Of a stretch of 64,000 nt of DNA, positions 1-9,019 are shown one piece after another (within the stretch, counting starts at the first letter, position 1; each line of letters opens with the position of its first letter). The notes below the pieces were generated by a model, which was not told where the DNA came from, made no database searches, and saw nothing but the letters and a program-made list of their open reading frames with translations. The stretch comes from Mongoliibacter ruber (GTDB taxonomy: Bacteria > Bacteroidota > Bacteroidia > Cytophagales > Cyclobacteriaceae): the NCBI RefSeq assembly GCF_003003005.1, contig NZ_PVTR01000014.1, positions 1 to 64,000 on the forward strand, written 5' to 3'. A program made the position numbers and the translations under genes.

Positions 1-3000
1 GAAGTTCCGTCAGGCAGATTACCACTTATGGCAAGGGACTTTTGAGTGTTATCAAATACAAAGCTTCCATCTTGGAAAGTGATTCCAGTGATGGTAGCAG
101 GGGTGATGGTCAAATCTGCTGTCAATACCAATGTGGTATAATTGGCTCCGGAAATGATGGCTGTCGCTTGCTGAGTTCCTGCATTTGTTCTGGTATTGTC
201 GTCATAGGTGACCGAAGTTCCATCAGGAAGCGTACCTGTGATTTCAATGGTTTTCTCCGTTTCATCAAATACAAAGGATCCGTCTTCGAAAGTGATTCCA
301 GTGATGGTGGCAGGAGTGATGGTCAACTCAGCAGTCAACACCAATGTGTTGTAGTTTGAACCGGTAATCCTGGCAGTCACCTGTTGGTTTCCGACATTCG
401 TCCTTCCATTGTTTTCATAGTCCACTGTTGCCCCATCAGGAAGCGTACCTGAAATTTCAATGGTTTTCTCCGTTTCATCAAATACAAAGCTTCCATCTTG
501 GAAAGTGATTCCAGTGATGGTGGCAGGGGTAACGGTCAACTCAGCAGTCAATACCAATGTGTTGTAGTTGGAACCTGTAATGGTAGCTGTTGCTTGTTGA
601 GTTCCCACATTTGTTCGGGTATTGTCGGCATAGGCGACCGAAGTTCCATTCGGAAGTGTACCTGTGATTTCAATACTTTTCTGGGATTCATCAAACACAA
701 AGGATCCGTCTTCGAAGGTGACTCCAGTGATGGTGGCAGGGGTGATGGTCAACTCAGCAGTCAACACCAATGTGTTGTAGTTGGAACCTGTAATGGTGGC
801 TGTCGCTTGCTGAGATCCCACATTTGTCCGGGTATTGTCGGCATAGGTGACCGAGGTTCCATTCGGAAGCGTCCCCGAGATTTCAATGGTTTTCTCCGAT
901 TCATCGAATACAAAAGTCCCATCTTCAAAGGTGATTCCAGTGATTGTGGCAGGGGTAACGGTCAACTCAGCTGTCAATACCAATGTGTTGTAGTTGGAAC
1001 CTGTAATGGTGGCTGTCGCTTGCTGAGATCCTACATTTGTTCGGGTATTGTCGGCATAGGTGACCGAAGTTCCATCCGGAAGCGTACCTGAGATTTCAAT
1101 GGTTTTTTCAGATTCATCAAATACAAAGCTACCGTCTTCGAAGGTGATTTCGGTGATTGTTGCAGGGGTAACGGTCAACTCAGCGTTAAGGACAAGAGTG
1201 GTGAAGTTTGAGCCAGTTATAGTAGCTGTTGCTTGCTGCGTTCCTACATTTGTTCGGGTATTGTCGGCATAGGCGACCGAAGTTCCATTCGGAAGCGTAC
1301 CCGAGATTTCAATGGTTTTCTCGGATTCATCAAACACAAAGGATCCGTCTTCGAAAGTGATTCCCGTGATGGTGGCAGGGGTAATGGTCAATTCTGCTGT
1401 CAACACCAATGTGTTGTAGTTGGAACCTGTAATGGTGGCTGTCGCTTGCTGCGTTCCCACATTTGTTCGGGTATTGTTGTCATAGGCGACCGAAGTTCCA
1501 TTCGGAAGTGTACCTGTGATTTCAATGGTTTTCTCCGTCTCATCAAACACAAAGGATCCGTCTTCGAAAGTTACTCCAGTGATTGTTGCAGGGGTAACGG
1601 TCAACTCAGCGTTAAGGACAAGAGTGGTGAAGTTTGAGCCAGTTATAGTAGCTGTTGCTTGCTGAGTTCCCACATTTGTTCGGGTATTGTCGGCATAGGC
1701 GACCGAAGTTCCATCTGGAAGAGTCCCTGTGATTTCAATACTTTTCTGGGATTCATCGAATACAAAGCTACCGTCTTCGAAGGTGATTTCGGTGATTGTT
1801 GCAGGGGTGATGGTCAACTCAGCAGTCAATACCAATGTGTTGTAGTTGGAACCTGTAATGGTGGCTGTCGCTTGCTGGTTTCCGACATCCGTCCTTCCAT
1901 TGTTTTCATAGTCCAAAGAAGCCCCATCAGGGAGGCTTCCAGCTATCTCAAGGGTTTTTTCGCTTCCGTCAAATACAAAGCTGGCATCCTCGAAAGTAAT
2001 TCCCGTGATTGTGGCCGGCGTGATTTCCAACTCAGCAGTCAATACCAGATCATTAAAGTTTGAACCGGTAATCCTGGCAGTCACCTGTTGGTTTCCGACA
2101 TCCGTCCTTCCATTGTTTTCATAGTTCAAAGAAGCCCCATCAGGGAGGCTGCCAGCTATCTCAAGGGTTTTTTCGCTTCCGTCAAATACAAGGCTGGCAT
2201 CCTCGAAAGTGATTCCTGTGATTGTGGCTGGGGTGATGGTCAACTCAGCAGTCAACACCAGATCATTAAAGTTTGAACCGGTAATCCTGGCAGTTACCTG
2301 CTGGTTTCCGACATTCGTCCTTCCGTTGTTCTCATAGTCCAAAGAAGCACCATCAGGGAGGGTGCCAGCTATTTCAAGGGTTTTTTCGGATCCGTCGAAC
2401 ACAAAGCTCTGTTCACTAAATGTGATTCCCGTGATTGTGGCAGGGGTGATGGTCAACTCTGCTGTCAATACCAGATCATTAAAGTTTGAACCGGTAATCC
2501 TGGCGGTTACCTGCTGGTTTCCGACATTCGTCCTTCCGTTGTTCTCATAGTCCACTTTTGCCCCATCAGGGAGGGTACCAGCTATTTCAAGGGTTTTTTC
2601 GGTTCCGTCAAATACAAAGCTGGCATCCTCGAAAGTAATTCCCGTGATTGTGGCAGGTGTGATGGTCAGGTCTGCATTGAGAATCAGTGTGGTATAATTA
2701 GCCCCGGATATAGTAGCTGTCGCTTCCTGAGTTCCTACATCGGTTCGTGTATTGTCGTCATAGGCAACCAGAGCTCCTTGAGGAAGTATACCTGAGATTT
2801 CGATGACTTTTTCATTTCCGTCAAAGATGAAGGTGCCATCGCCGAAAGTGACTCCTGTGATTGTGGCAGGTGTGATGGTCAGGTCTGCATTGAGTACCAA
2901 TGTAGTATAATTGTCTCCTGAAATGGTAGCTGTTGCTTGCTGCGTCCCCGCATTTGTTCGGGTATTGTTGACATAGTCAACTGAAGTTCCTTCAGGGAGT

Positions 3001-4800
3001 TCACCAGAGATTTCGATGCTCTTTTCATTTCCGTCAAAAATGAAGGTGCCATTGCCGAAAGTGACTCCTGTGATTGTTGATGGCGTGATGGTCAGGCCTG
3101 CAGTCAGAATCAGTGTGGTATAATTAGCCCCTGATATAGTAGCTGTTGCTTCTTGAGTTCCTACATCGGTTCTGGTATTGTTGCCGTAGTTTACAGATGC
3201 ACCTTCAGGTAAAGTCCCTGTTAATTCAATACTTTTTACGGATCCGTCAAAGGTGAAACTTTTATCCTCGAAAGTGATACCTGTAACGGTGGCAGGGGTG
3301 ATGCTTAATTCTGCTGTCAGAATCAGAGTTGTATAGTTGGAGCCGCTTATCGTTGCGGTTACCTGCTGGTTTCCGACATTCGTTCTTCCATTGTTTTCAT
3401 AGCCCACTGAAGCGCCATCAGGGAGGGTACCAGCTATCGCAAGGTTTTTTTCATTTCCGTCAAAAGTGAAGGAGCCATCGTCGAAAGTGATTTCTGTGAT
3501 TGTGGCAGGCGTGATAGTCAAATTCGCATTGAGCACCAATTCGTTGTAATTGTCTCCTGAAATGGTAGCTGTCGCTGCTTGCGTTCCTACATTGGTTCGG
3601 GTATTGGCGGCATAGCTTACAGAGGCTCCTTGAGGGAGGTCACCTGAAATTTCGATGGTTTTTTCATTTCCGTCAAAGATAAAGCTGCCATCGCTGAAGG
3701 TGATTCCTGTGATTGTTGCAGGGGTGATAGTCAAATCCGCATTGAGTACCAATGTGGTATAATTGTCTCCTGAAATGGTAGCTGTCGCTGCTTGCGTTCC
3801 TACATTGGTTCGGGTATTGGCGGTATAGTCAACTGAAGTTCCTTCTGGTAGTTCACCTGAAATTTCGATGGTCTTTTCATTTCCGTCAAAGATAAAGCTG
3901 TCATCGCCGAAGGTGATTCCTGTGATTGTTGCAGGCGTGATGGTCAGATCTGCATTGAGCACCAATGTGGTATAATTGTCCCCTGAAATGGTAGCTGTTG
4001 CTTGCTGCGTTCCCGCATTTGTTCGGGTATTGTTGGCATAGTCAACTGAAGTTCCTTCTGGGAGATCACCTGAGATTTCCAGGGTTTTCGATGTACCGTC
4101 AAAGCCGAAGGTGCCATCTTCAAAGGTAACTCCTGTGATTGTACCAAGAGTAATAGTCAAGTTTGCATTTAAAATCAGGGTGGTGTAATTAGCACCTGAT
4201 ATGGTTGCAATGGCTTCCTGAGACCCCAAGCTGGTTCGGGTATTATTGGCATAGGAAACAGATGTTCCTTCAGGTAGGGTACCCGTAATTTCAATTGTTT
4301 TTACGGAACCGTCAAAGGGAAAGCTAATGTCCTCAAACGTGACTCCTGTAACAGTTGCTCGAGTAATAGTCAAATTTGCATTGAGAATCAGTGTGGTGTA
4401 ATTAGCGCCAGATATTGTAGCTGTCACTTCTTGCGAACCTACAATCGTACGGGTATTATTGGTATAGGCTACAGAAGTTCCTTCTGGTAGATCGCCTGAG
4501 ATTTCAATTGTTTTCACGGATCCGTCAAAGGTGAAGCTATCACCTTCAAATGTGATTCCTGTGATGCTGGCAGGTGTGATGGTCAGATCTGCTGTCAGAA
4601 TCAGATTTGTATAGTTGGAGCCGCTTATCGTTGCGGTTACTTCCTGCGTTCCGACGATTGTTCTACCGTTGTTCGTATAAGCCACCGAGGTTCCTTCAGG
4701 CAGCTCACCACTGATCGCGAGAGTTTTTTCATTTCCATCAAAGACAAAGCTCTGACCATCCAAAGTGACTCCTGTGATTTCAGCAAGGTTGATAATTCCT
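1..4800 (-). repeat. Coding tandem repeat array, unit 213 bp (71 aa), at least 22 copies
   Basis: The landmark gtgattcc/gtgactcc recurs from position 79 to 4765, exactly 22 x 213 bp apart, so there is no net indel across the array. Copies at about 1-1870 are very similar at DNA level. Those at about 1880-2640 belong to a second subtype (ccggtaatcctggcagt), and copies at 2650-4760 are more diverged. One unit at about 360-450 carries the second subtype inside the first block, which suggests shuffling by recombination. The array codes throughout for MBG domains. Confidence 0.93.
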
Positions 4801-6134
4801 ACATTTGCAGCTGCTGAAGTTGAGGACAGTGAATAATTGTTGGCGTCGATACCTGTGATTGTAAGGTCATTGACAGTTACCAGAATAGCAGTTCCAACTG
4901 TAGCGTTTGCATAGATTCCCGATCCAGGATTGACAATTGCAACATCATCTTCGTCCAAACTGCCAATTAATTCAAGATTTTCATTTGTAATGGTTGCCAG
5001 GGTGTTCCCATCAAATTCCTTTTCGACCGTGCCAATTAAGTTAACTGTAAGAGATCTTGGATTTACCGTGAGAACAAGATGATTTGAAATTGCCTCATTT
5101 CCGCATGCATCTACCGCTTTTACGCGATAACGGTAATTGCTATTTGAAACTTCTGGTTTGGAGATTTCTAGCGTTGCTGAAGTCGTTCCGGAATAAATTC
5201 CCGAATCAGCTAAATCAGAATAATCAGCGCCCTCATTTGTGCTTATTTGCCATTGATATGAAGTGATATTCCTAGAATCAACATTTGAAACCGTGAATTG
5301 CGTATTTGCACCGTAGGTGATTGAATTTGTTCCTGTAGGGGTATTGAGAAAATTGAAAGGTGTAACTGAAAAAGACAGTGTTTTGGGAAGCTGAAATCCT
5401 GTAGCACGGGAATCAGGTAGATACGTTTCATCAAAAATCCAATTTGAATTTTGGTTAAATTCCGATACTATATCTGAAAATAGTCCATTGAAACTATCAC
5501 CTGAAATAACAGCATCTGTAAATCCATTTGAAAATGCACTCAACAAACTTACATTTTGCACATTTGCAATGTTGAGGCTAGCTGGTAAAGCTGATTCAGA
5601 GGAGGTTAACTTATCAGAAGGGAGATTGGACCAGTTTTGATTCAGGTTAATTCCAGCTATGAAAACAGGGTTTTCAATACTGCCTGTAAATGCGAAAAGT
5701 TGATCTCCTGAATTTCCCAGGTCCAAATAAATATTGGGATCATTTGGAGTAGCACGAACGCCAATGATTGAACCCAAACTGGCGGACAAGTTGTATTTTG
5801 CATCTATGGTAATTTGAGTTCCTGATTGGACGCCTCCTGCTGGAGCTGTCCATTTGATCACTCCATCTGTCAATGCTTTAGCCGGAGTTTGAAATGAATT
5901 AGAGGCAGTCCAGCCAAGATCAGTAAAATAAATCTCAAAGTTTTCACTGACTTCCTGCAATAAAACAAAGCTAAACCGATCGTTTTGGGTCGCTCCATTT
6001 ACGCCATCATCTTCCAGATTCACTCCGGAAAAAACTAAATTTCCTGGAAATAGGATACACTGAGCGTAAATTGAAGTGTAACCAAGAAGGAAAAGGGCAA
6101 GGAAAGTCAGTAGACTTTTGTAGAATTTTTTCAT
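1..6134 (-). CDS. Giant secreted MBG/YDG-repeat protein, C-terminus beyond window
   Basis: The reading frame is open from an ATG at 6134 to the left edge (at least 2044 residues, no stop). Residues 1-25 form a signal peptide ending in YAQ. Residues 26-260 match no family I know. Residues about 265-348 look like an Ig/PKD-type domain (SYQWQIST motif), residues about 353-448 are a YDG domain (EKEFDGNT), and the rest is tandem MBG repeats of 71 residues with the motifs TFDGxxKTIxIxGxLPEGTSV, YTNNTRT and ATISGANY. Such proteins are normally T9SS-exported surface adhesins or filaments, but the sorting signal lies outside the window. It is last in a minus-strand operon, 78 bp after the binding-fold gene. 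Frame continuity was checked at both ends of the repeat array. Confidence 0.9.
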   Translation of the reverse strand, partial: MKKFYKSLLTFLALFLLGYTSIYAQCILFPGNLVFSGVNLEDDGVNGATQNDRFSFVLLQEVSENFEIYFTDLGWTASNSFQTPAKALTDGVIKWTAPAGGVQSGTQITIDAKYNLSASLGSIIGVRATPNDPNIYLDLGNSGDQLFAFTGSIENPVFIAGINLNQNWSNLPSDKLTSSESALPASLNIANVQNVSLLSAFSNGFTDAVISGDSFNGLFSDIVSEFNQNSNWIFDETYLPDSRATGFQLPKTLSFSVTPFNFLNTPTGTNSITYGANTQFTVSNVDSRNITSYQWQISTNEGADYSDLADSGIYSGTTSATLEISKPEVSNSNYRYRVKAVDACGNEAISNHLVLTVNPRSLTVNLIGTVEKEFDGNTLATITNENLELIGSLDEDDVAIVNPGSGIYANATVGTAILVTVNDLTITGIDANNYSLSSTSAAANVGIINLAEITGVTLDGQSFVFDGNEKTLAISGELPEGTSVAYTNNGRTIVGTQEVTATISGSNYTNLILTADLTITPASITGITFEGDSFTFDGSVKTIEISGDLPEGTSVAYTNNTRTIVGSQEVTATISGANYTTLILNANLTITRATVTGVTFEDISFPFDGSVKTIEITGTLPEGTSVSYANNTRTSLGSQEAIATISGANYTTLILNANLTITLGTITGVTFEDGTFGFDGTSKTLEISGDLPEGTSVDYANNTRTNAGTQQATATISGDNYTTLVLNADLTITPATITGITFGDDSFIFDGNEKTIEISGELPEGTSVDYTANTRTNVGTQAATATISGDNYTTLVLNADLTITPATITGITFSDGSFIFDGNEKTIEISGDLPQGASVSYAANTRTNVGTQAATATISGDNYNELVLNANLTITPATITEITFDDGSFTFDGNEKNLAIAGTLPDGASVGYENNGRTNVGNQQVTATISGSNYTTLILTAELSITPATVTGITFEDKSFTFDGSVKSIELTGTLPEGASVNYGNNTRTDVGTQEATATISGANYTTLILTAGLTITPSTITGVTFGNGTFIFDGNEKSIEISGELPEGTSVDYVNNTRTNAGTQQATATISGDNYTTLVLNADLTITPATITGVTFGDGTFIFDGNEKVIEISGILPQGALVAYDDNTRTDVGTQEATATISGANYTTLILNADLTITPATITGITFEDASFVFDGTEKTLEIAGTLPDGAKVDYENNGRTNVGNQQVTARITGSNFNDLVLTAELTITPATITGITFSEQSFVFDGSEKTLEIAGTLPDGASLDYENNGRTNVGNQQVTARITGSNFNDLVLTAELTITPATITGITFEDASLVFDGSEKTLEIAGSLPDGASLNYENNGRTDVGNQQVTARITGSNFNDLVLTAELEITPATITGITFEDASFVFDGSEKTLEIAGSLPDGASLDYENNGRTDVGNQQATATITGSNYNTLVLTAELTITPATITEITFEDGSFVFDESQKSIEITGTLPDGTSVAYADNTRTNVGTQQATATITGSNFTTLVLNAELTVTPATITGVTFEDGSFVFDETEKTIEITGTLPNGTSVAYDNNTRTNVGTQQATATITGSNYNTLVLTAELTITPATITGITFEDGSFVFDESEKTIEISGTLPNGTSVAYADNTRTNVGTQQATATITGSNFTTLVLNAELTVTPATITEITFEDGSFVFDESEKTIEISGTLPDGTSVTYADNTRTNVGSQQATATITGSNYNTLVLTAELTVTPATITGITFEDGTFVFDESEKTIEISGTLPNGTSVTYADNTRTNVGSQQATATITGSNYNTLVLTAELTITPATITGVTFEDGSFVFDESQKSIEITGTLPNGTSVAYADNTRTNVGTQQATATITGSNYNTLVLTAELTVTPATITGITFQDGSFVFDETEKTIEISGTLPDGATVDYENNGRTNVGNQQVTARITGSNYNTLVLTAELTITPATITGITFEDGSFVFDETEKTIEITGTLPDGTSVTYDDNTRTNAGTQQATAIISGANYTTLVLTADLTITPATITGITFQDGSFVFDNTQKSLAISGNLPDGT

Positions 6135-6212
6135 TTCGTGTGGGTGTAGACCTAAAAACCTATTTTTTTTCGGAAACAGATTTGAAAGATCGATTTCGGG
6201 TGATTACTTTTA

Positions 6213-7352
6213 TTAAGAACACAAATAGGTATTGAACCAACCCACTTGAGGGGGGGTAGGTCTGCTTTCCATCAATTGCTCCCATTCCTTCAGCACTTCC
6301 TCTACTTCTATTTTTATAACTTTATACTTATCTCCACGGACTTTGAACTGATACTGGTCACCAATAAAATATCCAGTTTCCAAATGAAATCGAAGTGCAC
6401 CTCTACTTCCAGTGATTGTAGTTTGTTCAAGCTTCTGTGCACATTCTTTCCAGCCCGTATTTGCTAAAGAAGAAAGTTTTTGAAGTACCTCTCCAGCATC
6501 CCAGCCCAAATATGAGAATGGGGAAGCTTCTCTCTTGACTTCAGTTTTGAAATATTCATTGATGGGTTGGAATCCCTTACTTGGCCACTCCGGACTCAGT
6601 GAACTACAGGCGATGATCTCAGGTAGTGCCATCTTTGACCCCAATTCATTTGAGATGATTTCATGGATTGTTGCCTGACTGCAGACCAAGGTTATTTTTG
6701 GATCAAAACCTTCTACAGCTTTGAGAAATAGGGGTAAAATTTCCCCTGTATAAGTAGAAAAAATCAATATGGGATCCTGATTTTCTTCTAAAAAGTCTAT
6801 TATTGATCGGGAATCAAAATCAGCTTCTAAATGCTTGGAAATAAAGTTGAATAAAATGTTAGCCCCTGCACTTTCCTGTCCAAGGTAAAATCCATCTGCC
6901 ATTCCATAGCCTCCATCATAAAAATTGGTTGCATTTATGCCTTTTTGAATCCCACTTTGGACTATCCCTTTTTTAGCAACTAATTTTGCAGAAAGCATTT
7001 CTCCCAAATTGAGAAATATCACGTATTCTGCAGCTTTCCATTTCACTGGATACTTTGCACCTGCATTTACAACAAGGATTGGCCTGCGAAACTGCGATGC
7101 CAATGGAAAGATTTTATCCACTTTAGGATGCTCTGCAAATACCACAACAACATCTACATTTTTTTCCAAAAACATCTTTTCGGTTTCTGAATAAAGCAGA
7201 TCATCATCTATCCCAAATCCAATGTTTGAAGTGAAAAAGGAAGGATTGTTATCGCCATGGAAAGCGTAAAATGCATTTAACCCATAAAAGAAATCATATC
7301 CTATATATGGATGCGTACTTGATTTAGGAAGTAAAATACCGATTTTTTTCAT
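6213..7352 (-). CDS. Type 1 periplasmic-binding-protein-fold protein without signal peptide
   Basis: This 379-residue protein has the type 1 periplasmic-binding fold seen in branched-chain amino acid receptors. It opens directly with the first beta strand (KKIGILLPKSS). A stretch resembling that family's hinge follows (VDVVVVFAEHP, FRRPILVVNAG), with a second lobe near residues 185-330 (DPILIFSTYTG, KITLVCSQATI). No signal peptide or lipobox precedes the fold, unlike ABC-transporter receptors, and no permease or ATPase lies nearby. Its ATG overlaps the stop of the upstream collar gene as TGATG, so the two are translationally coupled. The ligand is unknown. It may be a cytoplasmic sensor or assembly factor for the neighbouring surface proteins, which is inference. 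Confidence 0.8.
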   Translation of the reverse strand: MKKIGILLPKSSTHPYIGYDFFYGLNAFYAFHGDNNPSFFTSNIGFGIDDDLLYSETEKMFLEKNVDVVVVFAEHPKVDKIFPLASQFRRPILVVNAGAKYPVKWKAAEYVIFLNLGEMLSAKLVAKKGIVQSGIQKGINATNFYDGGYGMADGFYLGQESAGANILFNFISKHLEADFDSRSIIDFLEENQDPILIFSTYTGEILPLFLKAVEGFDPKITLVCSQATIHEIISNELGSKMALPEIIACSSLSPEWPSKGFQPINEYFKTEVKREASPFSYLGWDAGEVLQKLSSLANTGWKECAQKLEQTTITGSRGALRFHLETGYFIGDQYQFKVRGDKYKVIKIEVEEVLKEWEQLMESRPTPPQVGWFNTYLCS

Positions 7353-7897
7353 CAGGTTGGCGAAGGAAATATCCCAAATAGACTAATTATATAATTAACA
7401 GCTAAATAAGGCTGGATATTGGTATGTGGTTGACTGCCACCCTTGGGTGTCAAGATAGCCAAGTTGTCAACAGGCTGGGGAGTAGCCATATTTATATTCT
7501 CTCTTGCCGTTGTACTATAGAGGTTTACTCCAGGTGATATGGCGGGGTATTTTCCTGAGGGATCTTCCGAATTTCCTGCATTCGATCCCAAAGCTACCAT
7601 ACTTGGGCCTTTTAGTTTATGCGAATGCGCTGGAATTTGACCTATGCTTAAGGTTACTTGTTCGACACCGCCGGATTCTGCCAATGTAAAACCATTTCCC
7701 TGATGAATGGGAATCCTACCGCGTAGATCCGGCAGAGCAAAGGTAGATTGACCGTCACCTCCATAAGTGGTTCCAATTAGCTGAAACAAGGTTTCATTTT
7801 CCGAAATGGCCAGTAATTGCCCTTCACAAAACATCCACCCTGCTGGAGGGAAGTTACCGGCGAAAATTCGAATTTGTCCAATAAAAGGTTGAGACAT
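7352..7897 (-). CDS. Phage tail collar domain protein (MdpB-like), copy 3
   Basis: The roughly 181-residue protein has the collar-domain signature of microcystin-dependent (MdpB-like) proteins: an N-terminal IGQIRIFAGNFPPAGW block, then CEGQLLAI, GTTYGGDGQSTFALPDLRGR and a C-terminal NYIISLFGIFPS. I use the ATG at 7897 (MSQPFIGQ) rather than an in-frame ATG 15 codons upstream, because it aligns with the starts of the two sister proteins and leaves 5 bp after the preceding gene. There is no signal peptide. Related proteins are tail-fibre or spike components in phages, but free-standing bacterial copies have no settled function. It is the third of three tandem paralogues. Confidence 0.9.
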   Translation of the reverse strand: MSQPFIGQIRIFAGNFPPAGWMFCEGQLLAISENETLFQLIGTTYGGDGQSTFALPDLRGRIPIHQGNGFTLAESGGVEQVTLSIGQIPAHSHKLKGPSMVALGSNAGNSEDPSGKYPAISPGVNLYSTTARENINMATPQPVDNLAILTPKGGSQPHTNIQPYLAVNYIISLFGIFPSPT

Positions 7898-7902
7898 AGC
7901 AG

Positions 7903-8469
7903 TTAAGATCTTGGTGGGAAAACTCCTTGGAGAGCGATACAATAGTAAACAAAAAGGGATGGCTGCATATTGTTGTGGGCTTGCCCTTGGCCAAGGGGTT
8001 CGGTGCTGATATCTGAATTGAAAGTAGCCATGCTGCCATCAGAAGTGTCCGAATACAATTCGGCTGGATTTCCATTCACTTGAGCTCCTGCCTCAAAAGT
8101 TGCAGGATAGGCATTCAATGGCGAATCAGTATCAGCAGCAGCTCCAACTGGGATATTAATATCTACAGCATGTGTATGAAATGGAATTTGACTTTCAAGG
8201 AGGGTTACTGTGCCTTCTCCTCCTGATTCTCCCAGATCGTAAAGGGAAAGACCCGGGCCTTGACCAGGATGCATAAGAACCCTGCCCTGCAGATCGGGTA
8301 AGGCAAAAGTAGATTTGCCATCACCTCCGTATGTAGTTCCTAAGAGAGAGAATAAAGCTGTATTTTGGGATAAGGGCAATAATTGACCGTTACACCAAGC
8401 CCAGCCTCTAGGCGCAAAATTGAAAGGAAATATGCAGATTTCTGCAACAAATGGATCAGTGGCGCTCAT
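7903..8469 (-). CDS. Phage tail collar domain protein (MdpB-like), copy 2
   Basis: This is the second of three tandem collar paralogues, about 188 residues. Shared blocks are the N-terminal FVAEICIFPFNFAPRGW, CNGQLLPLSQN, GTTYGGDGKSTFALPDLQGR and YYCIALQGVFPP at the C-terminus. The middle (about residues 95-150) is unlike the sisters in sequence and so may be the binding face. The ATG at 8469 (MSATDPF) is preferred over an in-frame ATG 15 codons upstream because the upstream codons overlap copy 1 and are not conserved. Gaps to both neighbours are 5 bp, indicating one transcript. Confidence 0.9.
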   Translation of the reverse strand: MSATDPFVAEICIFPFNFAPRGWAWCNGQLLPLSQNTALFSLLGTTYGGDGKSTFALPDLQGRVLMHPGQGPGLSLYDLGESGGEGTVTLLESQIPFHTHAVDINIPVGAAADTDSPLNAYPATFEAGAQVNGNPAELYSDTSDGSMATFNSDISTEPLGQGQAHNNMQPSLFVYYCIALQGVFPPRS

Positions 8470-8474
8470 GGTTT

Positions 8475-9017
8475 TTAATTTGGAGATGGGAAAATACCCT
8501 GGAGGGCAATACAATAATTGAGTGTCAAAAACGGCATCATATTCGAATGCGCTTCACTACCTCCAATACTACCAGAGGAATTTGAATCAGAAGATTGTTC
8601 AGCAAGGCCTTCATCAAACTTCTCCCCGAAACGGTTGGGGAGGTTACTATTCCCTGCAAAAAACCGTCCCTCTGGATCTCCTGAATTAGCAGATGAGGAT
8701 GCATTTGTGTTTATAGCAACAGCAGGCGATTTATTTGACTCATGCAAGTGGGTTGGAACTTCTGATATGTTCAATGTATGCGTTTGCGCGCCAACTCTTT
8801 GACCCAATACAAAACCAGCTCCTACATGCGCCAAAGCTCTACCCCGTAAATCCGGTAAGGCGAAATTGACACGCCCGTCTCCTCCGTAAGTAGTTCCTAT
8901 AAGTGCATATAAGGCTTGATTTTGGTTAATTGGTAGTAATTGTCCATTGCAAAGAGCATAACCCTTTGGTGCAAAATTGAATGAGAACAGCACTATTTCC
9001 GCTAGAAATGGTTCCAT
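8475..9017 (-). CDS. Phage tail collar domain protein (MdpB-like), copy 1
   Basis: First of the three collar paralogues, 180 residues, starting MEPFLAEIVLFSFNFAPKGY. It shows CNGQLLPINQNQALYALIG, TTYGGDGRVNFALPDLRGR and a closing NYCIALQGIFPSPN. The variable middle is rich in Ser, Asn and Gly. There is no signal peptide. It begins 2 bp after the stop of the Tat-exported pseudo-phosphatase gene, so the collar genes are transcribed with it. No head, portal, terminase, sheath or baseplate genes are in the window, so this is not a prophage or an obvious contractile injection system. Confidence 0.9.
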   Translation of the reverse strand: MEPFLAEIVLFSFNFAPKGYALCNGQLLPINQNQALYALIGTTYGGDGRVNFALPDLRGRALAHVGAGFVLGQRVGAQTHTLNISEVPTHLHESNKSPAVAINTNASSSANSGDPEGRFFAGNSNLPNRFGEKFDEGLAEQSSDSNSSGSIGGSEAHSNMMPFLTLNYCIALQGIFPSPN

Positions 9018-9019
9018 AC

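Noticed and set aside
42-2550. Several plus-strand ORFs of 62-197 codons
   Set aside because: They are antisense frames of the MBG repeats, recurring every 213 bp with the same residues; the minus frame is continuous and makes good protein.
1-4800. CRISPR-like regular repeats
   Set aside because: The units are contiguous 213-bp coding repeats with no spacers, and no cas gene is present.
7352-9017. Prophage or contractile injection system based on tail collar proteins
   Set aside because: No capsid, terminase, sheath, tube, baseplate, lysis or integrase genes occur in the window.
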